DNA of 7,240 bases from Actinomycetes bacterium. GTDB lineage: Bacteria; Actinomycetota; Actinomycetes; Propionibacteriales; Propionibacteriaceae. A program made the position numbers and the translations under genes. The notes under the pieces were generated by a model that was not told the origin of the DNA, searched no databases, and was given only the letters and a program-made list of their open reading frames with translations. Positions 1 through 5,871 of the stretch are shown in pieces. The number at the start of each line of letters is the position of its first letter. Position 1 is the first letter of the stretch. Where the stretch lies: positions 1 to 7,240 of the forward strand of contig JAEYNS010000263.1 of NCBI GenBank assembly GCA_023412435.1, given 5' to 3'.

Positions 1-559
1 CGCCCGCCGCCGACTCCCCCACCGCGGCATCCGCCGACCTGGCGTCGAGTTCGACCGGCCCCGGCAGGGTGAGGTCGGCCGGAACCGAAGCCAGCGGCCC
101 GTGCCCGACCAGCTCCGCCCCGCCGGCCTCGTCGGCGAAGTCCTCCGGCTCCGCGCTGGCGGCCTGGCCGTCCGGAGCCGGCGCCGCCTCGGAGACGCTG
201 CCCTCAGCGTCACGACGCGGCCGGTAGAAGCTGGAAGTACCCACCGCCAGGTCGTGGCCCACCGAGCTGGCCCTGATCTGCAGCTGCTCGTGCTCGACGC
301 CGTTGGCGTCGATCCACCGGCGGGTGCGCAGCTTGCCGACCACCACCACCGGATCGCCCTTGCGCAGGCTGAGCCTGACGTGCTCGGCCAGCCGGAGCGA
401 ACAGCTCACCGTCACCCAGGTCGTCTGCTCGTCGCCCCACTCGCCGCCGCGCACCGTTCGCGGCGTACAGGCCAGCCGGAACGTCGACCAGGGTGAGGTC
501 GAATCCCTGACCTCCACATCGCCGCCCACGCGGCCTGTCATCCACACCTGCGCTTCCAT
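1..559 (-). CDS. Single-stranded DNA-binding protein paralogue (SSB family), 3' end cut by the window edge
   Basis: The 186 visible residues begin with an OB-fold SSB domain (about residues 1-108). It binds single-stranded DNA in replication, repair or recombination. Family marks are the TxW strand (TTWVTVSC, 46-53), LAEHV (57-61), KGDPVVVVGKL (67-77) and the following RRWIDANG turn. From about residue 112 the chain becomes a low-complexity Ala/Pro/Glu/Asp linker, typical of SSB tails; the C-terminal tip, where an acidic DDDIPF-like motif would be, is outside the window. The ATG at 559 has a strong GAGGAGG Shine-Dalgarno sequence about 7 bases upstream. The gene follows the GTPase gene after a 116-bp gap with its own candidate control sites. 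From family knowledge, the second SSB of Mycobacterium tuberculosis (Rv2478c) lies next to ettA (Rv2477c), so ettA may lie just past the left edge; that is a prediction. This is more likely an accessory SSB than the essential one, because the usual rpsF-ssb-rpsR-rplI context is absent. Confidence 0.9.
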   Translation of the reverse strand, partial: MEAQVWMTGRVGGDVEVRDSTSPWSTFRLACTPRTVRGGEWGDEQTTWVTVSCSLRLAEHVRLSLRKGDPVVVVGKLRTRRWIDANGVEHEQLQIRASSVGHDLAVGTSSFYRPRRDAEGSVSEAAPAPDGQAASAEPEDFADEAGGAELVGHGPLASVPADLTLPGPVELDARSADAAVGESAAG

Positions 560-631
560 ACCGCCTCCTCCTCTCGGGGTCGGCGGGAGTCTTGGCCGCG
601 GTGCGGGGATGTGCCAGGCGATCGGCAGGCC

Positions 632-640
632 TGTGGACAA
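632..640 (-). promoter_or_regulatory. Candidate DnaA box 1 (TTGTCCACA)
   Basis: On the minus strand this reads TTGTCCACA, the preferred DnaA box of high-GC actinobacteria such as Streptomyces and Mycobacterium. It lies about 75 bases upstream of the SSB start codon, in the gene's own reading direction. Binding is inferred from sequence identity only. Confidence 0.5.
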
Positions 641-641
641 C

Positions 642-662
642 CAGGCCGGCCCCGGGGGCCTG
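642..662 (-). terminator. Possible hairpin terminator after the GTPase pair
   Basis: On the minus strand CAGGCC and GGCCTG can form a 6-bp G/C-rich stem around a 9-base loop, 13 bases after the GTPase stop codon. A shorter alternative, GGCCCC/GGGGCC, lies inside it. No run of U follows, which is common for actinobacterial terminators but leaves the call weak. The stem overlaps the two 15-bp repeats, so it may be only a by-product of them. Confidence 0.3.
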
Positions 663-669
663 TGGACAA
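661..669 (-). promoter_or_regulatory. Candidate DnaA box 2 (TTGTCCACA)
   Basis: This is a second perfect TTGTCCACA in the same orientation as box 1 and 29 bp from it, nearly three helical turns. It starts 7 bases after the stop codon of the YfjP-type GTPase. Two identical boxes in one short gap suggest a cooperative DnaA site acting on the SSB gene. A leftover duplication without function is the alternative. Confidence 0.5.
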
Positions 670-675
670 CCCGGA

Positions 676-2265
676 TCAGCGACGCCGGGCGCGGGCAGTG
701 GCCGCCACCGCGGTGGCGTACCGGTCGAGTTCGGCCTGCACCGGTTCGATGACCTGCTCCGCCGTGACCGCACCGATCGCTGCCCGCAGCGCCTTCTCGG
801 CCGATCGCGCCCGCCAACCGGCCCCGATGCTGACCAGGATCCGTCCCACCACGGCGAGCAGCAGGCCGGCAGCGATGCCGCCGAGGACCAGCCAGGTGGC
901 GATCGGCATCCCGTTCCAGTCCACGTGCGGCAGCGGTGGCAACAGCAGGTAGGTGTGGAACAGCCCGTAGAGCAGCCACAACCCGCCGGCCACGACGGCA
1001 GCGACCAGCAGCCACTGCAACCCCCGCCACAGCATCCACCACCACGAGCCGTTGCGGGTTCGCAGGTCGGTGGCGGCGATCGCGGTGTCCAGTCGGTCCG
1101 GCAGGTGTGCCTGGTGGCGGTGGGCGGCAGCACTCACTGCCTCCGCCCAGCCCCGTGGCAGACCGTCCGCGGCAGCGTCGGTGAGGGCGCGCAACGCACC
1201 TTCAACCCTCGCCAGCTGCACCGGGGTGGCCTTGGGCAGCGCCGTGCGTCCCACCTCGGCCGACCGGCTCGGCAGCTCCAGCCGCAGCCGCTTCAACGGG
1301 TCGGGCCGCAGGCTGCCGATCCAGCTCACGAAGGGCCAGCCGGTGGCGGCGCGACCGCGCTTGCGCCACGCCGTGAAGACCCCGTCCACCACCGTCGGCA
1401 CCCCCGCCGCCTCGCCCAGAGCGCTGGTCAGCTCGGCGCGGGCGGACTTGTCGATGGTGCGGCTGCGGCCGTCCCCGAGTTCGGCGGCCAGCCTGGCGGC
1501 GGCCACCTCGACGTCGGTCTCCAGCCGCCGAACCGAGGCCTGCTTGGCGCTGACCGTCCGTGCCAGCATGGCGCGCAGTTCGGGCACGCCGGTACCGACC
1601 AGGGCGGACGTGACCATCACGGGCGTCGCCTTCAGTCCTTCGCTGTCCAGCAGCCTGCGCAGGTCCCTGACGCACTGGTCGAGTTCGGCGGGCGCCAGCC
1701 GGTCGGACTGGTTGAGCAGGACGATCATCAGGTCCGCGTACGGCGCGAGCGGCTTGAGGTAGTTGTCGTGCAGCGCCGCGTCGGCGTACTTCTGCGGGTC
1801 GACCACCCAGGCCAGGGCGTCCACCCGCTCCACCAGCCGGTCGACGGTGAGCCGGTGCGAGACCTCCGTCGAGTCGTGATCGGGCAGGTCGATCAGGACG
1901 AGCCGGATGAGCGGGTCGTCGGCAGGCGCCGCGATCAGGTGCCGACGCGGTACGTCCAGCCAGTCCAGCAACTCATGTGGCAGCGAACTGCCCCACGCCA
2001 CGCCCATCGCCCGTGACGTGGTGGGGCGACGCACCGCGGTCTCGGCGTACTCGGTTCCTGTGACGGCGTTGAACAGGCTCGATTTGCCGGAGCCGGTGGC
2101 GCCGGCCAGCGCCACCACTGTGTAGTCACCGAAGGTGACCCGCTCCCCCGCCCGGTCCACGATCTGGCGGGCCTGCTCCACGGCCCCGCCGTCGACCCGT
2201 CCGGCAGCCGCCTCGACCGCCTGCCGCAGCGCCTCGACCCGTTCCCCCAGCGTGGCTGCGTTCAC
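676..2265 (-). CDS. YfjP-type membrane GTPase, second of a dynamin-like pair
   Basis: The protein has 529 residues. An N-terminal helical stretch leads into a GTPase domain with P-loop GATGSGKSS (55-63), switch I PTTS (81-84), G3 DLPD (126-129), canonical G4 NQSD (185-188) and a G5-like TSAL (219-222). A helical region follows, then two predicted membrane helices (about 408-436 and 455-480) and a short Arg-rich cytoplasmic end. G1-G5 are intact, so GTP binding and hydrolysis are expected at the inner face of the membrane. The start is GTG at 2265: it overlaps the previous stop as GTGA and has GGAGGAG 5 bases upstream, so the two genes are probably translationally coupled. The closest known arrangement I can name is the adjacent dynamin-like pair DynA/DynB of Streptomyces, which stabilises FtsZ at sporulation septa; whether this pair is orthologous cannot be decided here. 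A role in septum or membrane remodelling or protection is inference. Confidence 0.88.
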   Translation of the reverse strand: MNAATLGERVEALRQAVEAAAGRVDGGAVEQARQIVDRAGERVTFGDYTVVALAGATGSGKSSLFNAVTGTEYAETAVRRPTTSRAMGVAWGSSLPHELLDWLDVPRRHLIAAPADDPLIRLVLIDLPDHDSTEVSHRLTVDRLVERVDALAWVVDPQKYADAALHDNYLKPLAPYADLMIVLLNQSDRLAPAELDQCVRDLRRLLDSEGLKATPVMVTSALVGTGVPELRAMLARTVSAKQASVRRLETDVEVAAARLAAELGDGRSRTIDKSARAELTSALGEAAGVPTVVDGVFTAWRKRGRAATGWPFVSWIGSLRPDPLKRLRLELPSRSAEVGRTALPKATPVQLARVEGALRALTDAAADGLPRGWAEAVSAAAHRHQAHLPDRLDTAIAATDLRTRNGSWWWMLWRGLQWLLVAAVVAGGLWLLYGLFHTYLLLPPLPHVDWNGMPIATWLVLGGIAAGLLLAVVGRILVSIGAGWRARSAEKALRAAIGAVTAEQVIEPVQAELDRYATAVAATARARRR

Positions 2266-4061
2266 TGCAGCTCCTCCGGCTCCATGACCGTGCCCTCCAC
2301 TACCTCGGCGGGCACGCGGGCGGGTTCGAGTTCGGGACGGGAGGCCGCCGCGATCGCGGGACGCGCCAGCTGCTCGCGCAGCGGCTCGACCTCGGCCAGC
2401 GCCGTCCGGATCTCCTCGGCCTGCTCGGGACGGGAGTCGACCGCACCGAGCGCAGTCTCGAACCGGGCCAGCTCGGTGGCCATCAGCGCCTGCACCCTGT
2501 CGTCGAGCCGGGTCTTGGCCTGTTTGGCGAGCCGCCGGACGGCGTCCTCACCGAAGATCGCCTCCAGCACCCGCTGCGCGAGCACCGCGGTGCCACCGGC
2601 CACCCCGAGTTCGGCGCCGAGCAGGCCGCCGGTCTGCGAGAACACGAGGATCATCAGCGCGACACCGACGCCGTTGACCCCGAGCGCCCAGAACCGGGCG
2701 CGCGATTTCTTCTCGGCGCCGACCTCGCTGACCAACTCCATGACGTCGGCCTGCCAGTCGCGCACCACCCGCTTGGCAGCCAGGTCGAAGTCCTGGCTGG
2801 CCCGGGTCAGCCGGTCCCCCGATGCCTCCAGCAGCTGCCGTCCGGCGGGGTGGGCCTGCCAGGCGGAGGCGGTGCGGGCGGCCGCCGCCTCACCCTGCTC
2901 CCTGACCAGCACCTCCATGCCCGACTCGACAGCGGCGGTCACCTCGACCGCCTGCTTCGGCTCACCCTTGAACGCGGCCACCATGCGGTCGCGCAGCCAG
3001 CCGATCCTCTGCTCGACGGCGCGGAAGAACTCGCCGGTGCCGACGAAGTCGTGCCACCGGTCGAGCACCTCGCCGCGCAGCAGGCTGCCGTCCGCGGTCT
3101 GCACCGACACCGTGCGGACGGCTTCGGCGTACGACTGCTCGGCGTCCTGCCGCAGGGTCTCGATGGCGGACGCCTGGTCGGCCACGGCCTGCGCGACCGC
3201 AGGGGCGGAGCCGACCAGGGACCGGATCGCGCCGTCCAGGGTCTGCATGACGACCAGCTGACGGCTGGTGGCGTCCTGCGCCAACCCGGCCAGCCATTCC
3301 CGGATCGGCGCCACCGCGGCGTCGGGGAGCAGGCCGTCGTCGTCGACCCGGGGCTCGGGGACGGCGAACAGCGGCGACTTGCCGAGCCCGCGCTGGCCCA
3401 TCATCTGGCCCAGGTGGGTGGGCACCTCCGTGATCGCCGCCGGCGGCACCCTGTCGAGGACGACGGCGACCACCGCTTCCCGCTCGGCCGCGGCCCGCAG
3501 GTAGTCCCAGGGAACGGCGTCGGCGTAGCGGGCGGCCGAGGTGACGAACAGCCACAGGTCGGCCGCGGCCAGCAGCTGGGCGGCCAGGGCGCGGTTCTCG
3601 GCGACCACCGAATCGATGTCGGGCGCGTCCAGGATCGCCAGCCCGTGCGGCAGCGAGGGCTCCGGGACCAGCTGCAGGGTGCGGGCGTCGGCCACCCGGT
3701 CAGCGCTGCGGGCCAGCCCTGGCAGGATCCGGTCGGAGCCGAACCAGCGGGCGTCGTCGGGGTGGTGGATGAGCACCGGCGAGCGGGTGGTGGGTCGGAT
3801 CACGCCTGGGGCGCTCACCACCCGTCCGATCACGGAGTTCACCAGAGTCGACTTACCGGCGCCGGTGGACCCGCCGACCACCGCGAGCAGCGGCGCCTCC
3901 AGGCGCGACAGCCGCGGCAGGATGTAGTCGTCGAGCTGGGCGACCGCCTCACGCGCCCGCGACGCGGCAGCCGCGGCACCGGGCAGCTCGATCGGCAGGC
4001 GGACGCCGGCGAGGGCGTCCCGCAGCACCGCCAGGGCTCGCGCGAGCTCCTCAGCAGCCAT
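2262..4061 (-). CDS. Dynamin-like GTPase, first of the pair
   Basis: The protein has 599 residues. It carries a GTPase domain after about 55 helical residues: P-loop GGSTGAGKST (63-72), switch I RPTTR (89-93) and G3 DAPD (145-148). The G4 position reads VLDRVP (201-206) instead of NKxD, so guanine recognition is degenerate compared with its partner. Long helical regions follow (about 285-450, stalk-like), then a hydrophobic hairpin (about 457-496, Gly-rich, probably membrane-inserted), another helical stretch and a Glu/Pro-rich tail. This order (G domain, helical stalk, membrane paddle or hairpin, returning helices) is that of bacterial dynamin-like proteins, which tubulate, tether or fuse membranes. 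The ATG at 4061 has AGGAG 4 bases upstream, a rather short spacing; no other in-frame start is near. The PrsW stop codon is 38 bp upstream and the stop overlaps the next GTPase start by 4 bp. The dynamin-family call is firm; the cellular task is not known. Confidence 0.88.
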   Translation of the reverse strand: MAAEELARALAVLRDALAGVRLPIELPGAAAAASRAREAVAQLDDYILPRLSRLEAPLLAVVGGSTGAGKSTLVNSVIGRVVSAPGVIRPTTRSPVLIHHPDDARWFGSDRILPGLARSADRVADARTLQLVPEPSLPHGLAILDAPDIDSVVAENRALAAQLLAAADLWLFVTSAARYADAVPWDYLRAAAEREAVVAVVLDRVPPAAITEVPTHLGQMMGQRGLGKSPLFAVPEPRVDDDGLLPDAAVAPIREWLAGLAQDATSRQLVVMQTLDGAIRSLVGSAPAVAQAVADQASAIETLRQDAEQSYAEAVRTVSVQTADGSLLRGEVLDRWHDFVGTGEFFRAVEQRIGWLRDRMVAAFKGEPKQAVEVTAAVESGMEVLVREQGEAAAARTASAWQAHPAGRQLLEASGDRLTRASQDFDLAAKRVVRDWQADVMELVSEVGAEKKSRARFWALGVNGVGVALMILVFSQTGGLLGAELGVAGGTAVLAQRVLEAIFGEDAVRRLAKQAKTRLDDRVQALMATELARFETALGAVDSRPEQAEEIRTALAEVEPLREQLARPAIAAASRPELEPARVPAEVVEGTVMEPEELQ

Positions 4062-4099
4062 ATCGCTCCTGCCTGGTCACCCTTCCCTGCACCCGGGGC

Positions 4100-5512
4100 T
4101 CAGCCTCCCGGCGGACCCCACTTCGGGTCAACCGCCGAGTACCCGTGTGAGCCTACTGGCGAACCGGTCGGCGCAGGCCAGGACCCGCCCAGTCCTGCCG
4201 GCCCCGGGTAGGCGGGCGGCGGGAAGTCGAGTTGCCGGCGCCGCCGCAGTCGCGGCAGGTTCAGCTTCAGGCCCCGCGGGTCGTCGATCGCCACCGGCCG
4301 CAGTTCCCGGGAGCGGTGGAGCAGTTCGCGGGCGCGCTCGCCGCCGGTCCGGTCGACGATGCCGCGCACCTCGGCGTCGCGCAGGTAGGCGAGTTCGGTG
4401 AGCGTCCGCTGCAGGCCTCGAGTGGCGAGGAAGCAGCGCCAGCCGCGAGTGATCGCCACCGCCTGGGCGCGCCACCTGGTCCGCAACCTGCCGAAGAGCA
4501 GGGGGTCCTCGGGCCTGAGCCAGCCCATCACCACGTAGTCCGACAGGCGTTGCCGCAGCAGCTTGCCCTGGGCGAGCACCTGCCGGACCACCCAGATCAC
4601 TGCCGACAACACCAGCGGGACGGCGACCGCCCAGTACATGAAGAGCTGGGACGCACCCTGGCTGAGGCTCGCCTGCGAGTTGAAGACCATGTGCAGCAGG
4701 GCGGCGATCCCGTACCCGGCCAGCGGGGCGAGCACCCTCACCACCTTGCTGCGGGTGCGCAGTGCGACCGCCACTCCCACGGCGGTCATGATGGTGAACA
4801 GCGGGTGGCCGAAGGCGGTCCAGAAGCCGCGCAGCCACACCAGCTCCACGACCGCCTGCTCGGCGTCGCCGACCTCGATGGTCTGCGAGGAGTACACGAT
4901 GGCGCGGGCGTAGTAGATGATGTTCTCGGTGAACGCGAACCCGGCGGCGCTGAGGCCGCCCATCACCACGAGCGAGACCTTCGAGACCAGCTCGTAGCGC
5001 ACCAGCATCGCCAGCCCGAACAACACGGTGGCCTTGGCCGCCTCCTCCACGAACGGGGCGACGAAGATGGCGGCCCTGGCGCTGGTGGCCGGGTCGAAGT
5101 TGCCGGTGACCTGCATCTGCATGGCGGCCCACGAGTTCACGTGGTACGACAAGAAGGTCGCCACCGCGGCGCCCCAGCCGAGCGACAGGAACCACACCAC
5201 CCAGCGCTGCGGGCGCCAGCGGTCGGCCGCCAGGAAGACGACGACCCAGAACAGCAGGGTCGAGGTGGCGTACCAGGCGGCCTGCCGGATCGCCGACGGG
5301 TTCACTCCGGGAACGGTGCCATCGACTGCGGGCTGATCGGCGGTGAGCTCGAACCACAGCCCGGCCAGGCAGGCGGCGAAGACGAGGGTGAGCCCGACGG
5401 TCAGCCACGTCCACCAGGAGCGCAGCACCCGCTCCGGCAGCGGCCGGTCCTCCGCCGTCTCCACCGGCAGGTTGTTGAGCCTGCGGGCCCTGAGCTCGGC
5501 GGCGGTCGTCAT
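4100..5512 (-). CDS. PrsW-family intramembrane metalloprotease
   Basis: The 470-residue membrane protein has about eight hydrophobic segments (roughly 34-54, 80-96, 104-124, 149-170, 178-200, 228-250, 259-278, 291-312). The PrsW core motifs are all present: FVEEAAK (154-160, the EExxK motif), FTENIIYY (194-201), HPLFT (236-240) and HMVFN (274-278). These Glu and His residues are the expected metal ligands and catalytic group. The founding member, Bacillus subtilis PrsW, cleaves the anti-sigma factor RsiW in response to membrane stress. This protein is about twice as long as that one, mainly through a soluble Arg-rich C-terminal domain of about 155 residues ending in a Pro/Gly tail. No anti-sigma factor gene is visible nearby, so the substrate is unknown. 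The ATG at 5512 is chosen because the reading frame farther upstream runs through the intergenic repeats and antisense to tetR. No Shine-Dalgarno sequence precedes it, so the mRNA may be leaderless. It may head the operon with the two GTPase genes. Confidence 0.88.
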   Translation of the reverse strand: MTTAAELRARRLNNLPVETAEDRPLPERVLRSWWTWLTVGLTLVFAACLAGLWFELTADQPAVDGTVPGVNPSAIRQAAWYATSTLLFWVVVFLAADRWRPQRWVVWFLSLGWGAAVATFLSYHVNSWAAMQMQVTGNFDPATSARAAIFVAPFVEEAAKATVLFGLAMLVRYELVSKVSLVVMGGLSAAGFAFTENIIYYARAIVYSSQTIEVGDAEQAVVELVWLRGFWTAFGHPLFTIMTAVGVAVALRTRSKVVRVLAPLAGYGIAALLHMVFNSQASLSQGASQLFMYWAVAVPLVLSAVIWVVRQVLAQGKLLRQRLSDYVVMGWLRPEDPLLFGRLRTRWRAQAVAITRGWRCFLATRGLQRTLTELAYLRDAEVRGIVDRTGGERARELLHRSRELRPVAIDDPRGLKLNLPRLRRRRQLDFPPPAYPGPAGLGGSWPAPTGSPVGSHGYSAVDPKWGPPGG

Positions 5513-5519
5513 GGGGGCA

Positions 5520-5525
5520 AGCGTA
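5520..5525 (-). promoter_or_regulatory. Candidate -10 element of a leaderless prsW promoter
   Basis: The minus strand reads TACGCT, matching TAnnnT, followed by 7 bases and then the A of the prsW ATG. This is the geometry of a transcript beginning at the start codon and fits the missing Shine-Dalgarno sequence. No good -35 element is present at the right distance (GGAGGG stands there), so the call is weak. Confidence 0.3.
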
Positions 5526-5578
5526 CAAGCCGCCCGGCGCGGCCCTCCTGACGGCTGGGCCCAGAGCCAGTGCCGATT

Positions 5579-5616
5579 CCCGGGCCCTGCCCCTCCCGCA
5601 GGGCAGGCATCCCGGG
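5579..5616. repeat. Imperfect inverted repeat able to form a hairpin
   Basis: CCTGCCC (5586-5592) and GGGCAGG (5601-5607) make a 7-bp stem with an 8-base loop. Just outside, CCCGGG (5579-5584) pairs with CCCGGG (5611-5616) after a small asymmetric bulge. It lies upstream of both divergent genes, where a terminator is not expected, and ends 6 bp before the first 19-bp repeat, so it may belong to the same repeat structure. It could also act in the prsW control region. Confidence 0.5.
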
Positions 5617-5622
5617 TCGGGA

Positions 5623-5641
5623 TCGCTACGAAGTCTGGGTT
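5623..5641 (+). repeat. 19-bp repeat copy R1
   Basis: The sequence is TCGCTACGAAGTCTGGGTT, on the plus strand. It matches R3 at 16 of 19 positions and R4 at 15 of 19. Confidence 0.75.
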
Positions 5642-5673
5642 ATGAGATCCCCTCGCCGCCGCCCCGTGGGCAC

Positions 5674-5692
5674 CCGCTACAAGTTCGGGGTT
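5674..5692 (+). repeat. 19-bp repeat copy R2
   Basis: The sequence is CCGCTACAAGTTCGGGGTT, on the plus strand, 51 bp after R1. It matches R4 at 16 of 19 positions. Its GGGGTT end can pair with the AACCCC of R3 across a 23-bp centre. Confidence 0.75.
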
Positions 5693-5715
5693 TTCAGGCC
5701 CTCTGGCCGCCCCAG

Positions 5716-5734
5716 AACCCCCATTTCGTAGCGA
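5716..5734 (-). repeat. 19-bp repeat copy R3
   Basis: Read on the minus strand it is TCGCTACGAAATGGGGGTT. It matches R4 at 17 of 19 positions, the best pair in the set. Confidence 0.8.
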
Positions 5735-5766
5735 GCGGGGCTGGCGCACAGTGAGGCCCGCGCCGT

Positions 5767-5785
5767 AACCCCCAACTCGTAGCGA
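5767..5785 (-). repeat. 19-bp repeat copy R4
   Basis: Read on the minus strand it is TCGCTACGAGTTGGGGGTT. It lies 51 bp beyond R3, mirroring the R1-R2 distance, and ends 49 bp before the tetR -35 element. Confidence 0.8.
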
Positions 5786-5834
5786 GGTGCCACCACCAAT
5801 CCGAACGCGCTTCCGCCTGCATCCGCTGGATCGC

Positions 5835-5871
5835 TTGCCGTCGATCAAACTGAACCGTACAGTTTGATGCA
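5835..5871 (+). promoter_or_regulatory. Leaderless-type promoter of the tetR operon
   Basis: A -35 element TTGCCG (5835-5840), a 17-bp spacer and a -10 element TACAGT (5858-5863) are followed by 7 bases and then the A of the ATG at 5871. Transcription would therefore start at or next to the start codon, which explains why no Shine-Dalgarno sequence precedes tetR. Spacing is ideal for the housekeeping sigma factor; activity is inferred. Confidence 0.6.
5844..5868. promoter_or_regulatory. Palindromic TetR operator overlapping the tetR promoter
   Basis: Arms ATCAAACTG (5844-5852) and CAGTTTGAT (5860-5868) are perfect inverted repeats around a 7-bp centre AACCGTA, which itself is largely symmetric, giving one mismatched pair in 12. 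The site covers the promoter spacer and the -10 element and ends 2 bp before the start codon. Size and position are typical of an operator for the adjacent TetR-family dimer, which would block RNA polymerase and repress its own operon until a ligand binds. Confidence 0.75.

Larger units (their letters stand above)
628..671. repeat. 15-bp direct repeat, two perfect copies
   Basis: GGCCTGTGGACAACC occurs at 628-642 and again at 657-671, 29 bp apart start to start, between the GTPase stop codon and the SSB start codon. Each copy contains the 9-bp sequence annotated separately as a DnaA box. The repeat is exact on the sequence; its function is inferred. Confidence 0.9.
5623..5785. repeat. Symmetric four-copy 19-bp repeat cluster
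   Basis: Four related 19-mers share the consensus TCGCTACGAAGTnGGGGTT. Two read on the plus strand (5623, 5674) and two on the minus strand (spans 5716-5734 and 5767-5785). Spacing within each pair is exactly 51 bp, the GGGGTT ends point inward, and the whole is symmetric about 5704. The 32-bp spacers inside the pairs are the same length but show no clear similarity when one is reverse-complemented, so selection or duplication seems to have kept the repeats and the distances, not the sequence between. It could be a composite intergenic repeat (REP/BIME-like), a set of protein sites, or a structured RNA. No target-site duplication or transposase is visible. Confidence 0.8.
5513..5870. other. 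358-bp divergent intergenic region without a gene
   Basis: No plausible coding region lies between the divergent prsW and tetR starts. The stretch holds, left to right: a short palindrome CTGGGCCCAG (5555-5564), a hairpin-forming sequence (5579-5616), four copies of a 19-bp repeat in two facing pairs (5623-5785), and the tetR promoter with its operator (5835-5871). The A/T-richer repeat cores and the tetR promoter stand out from the G/C-rich surroundings. Confidence 0.85.

Noticed and set aside
628..671. Chromosomal replication origin
   Set aside because: There are only two DnaA boxes, no A/T-rich unwinding region, and no dnaA, dnaN or rpmH nearby.
210..1133. Minus-strand open frame of 307 codons overlapping the SSB and GTPase genes
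   Set aside because: It is a shifted frame of both genes (for example, it reads the SSB segment as GFDLTLVDVP) with Cys/Arg-rich nonsense; the true frames show full family motifs.
592..2016. Long plus-strand open frame of 474 codons
   Set aside because: It is antisense to the YfjP-type GTPase, with Arg/Gln/Pro/Gly-rich composition and no domain; this is a common artefact of high-GC coding DNA.
2850..4211. Plus-strand open frame of 453 codons
   Set aside because: It is antisense to the dynamin-like GTPase, with low-complexity composition and no recognisable domain.
4990..5003. Possible fifth copy of the 19-bp repeat (CTCGTAGCG inside prsW)
   Set aside because: Only the GTAGCG core matches, the AACCCC half is missing, and the sequence encodes the normal RYEL segment.
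5623..5785. CRISPR array
   Set aside because: Only four degenerate 19-bp copies are present, in alternating orientation, and no cas gene is visible.
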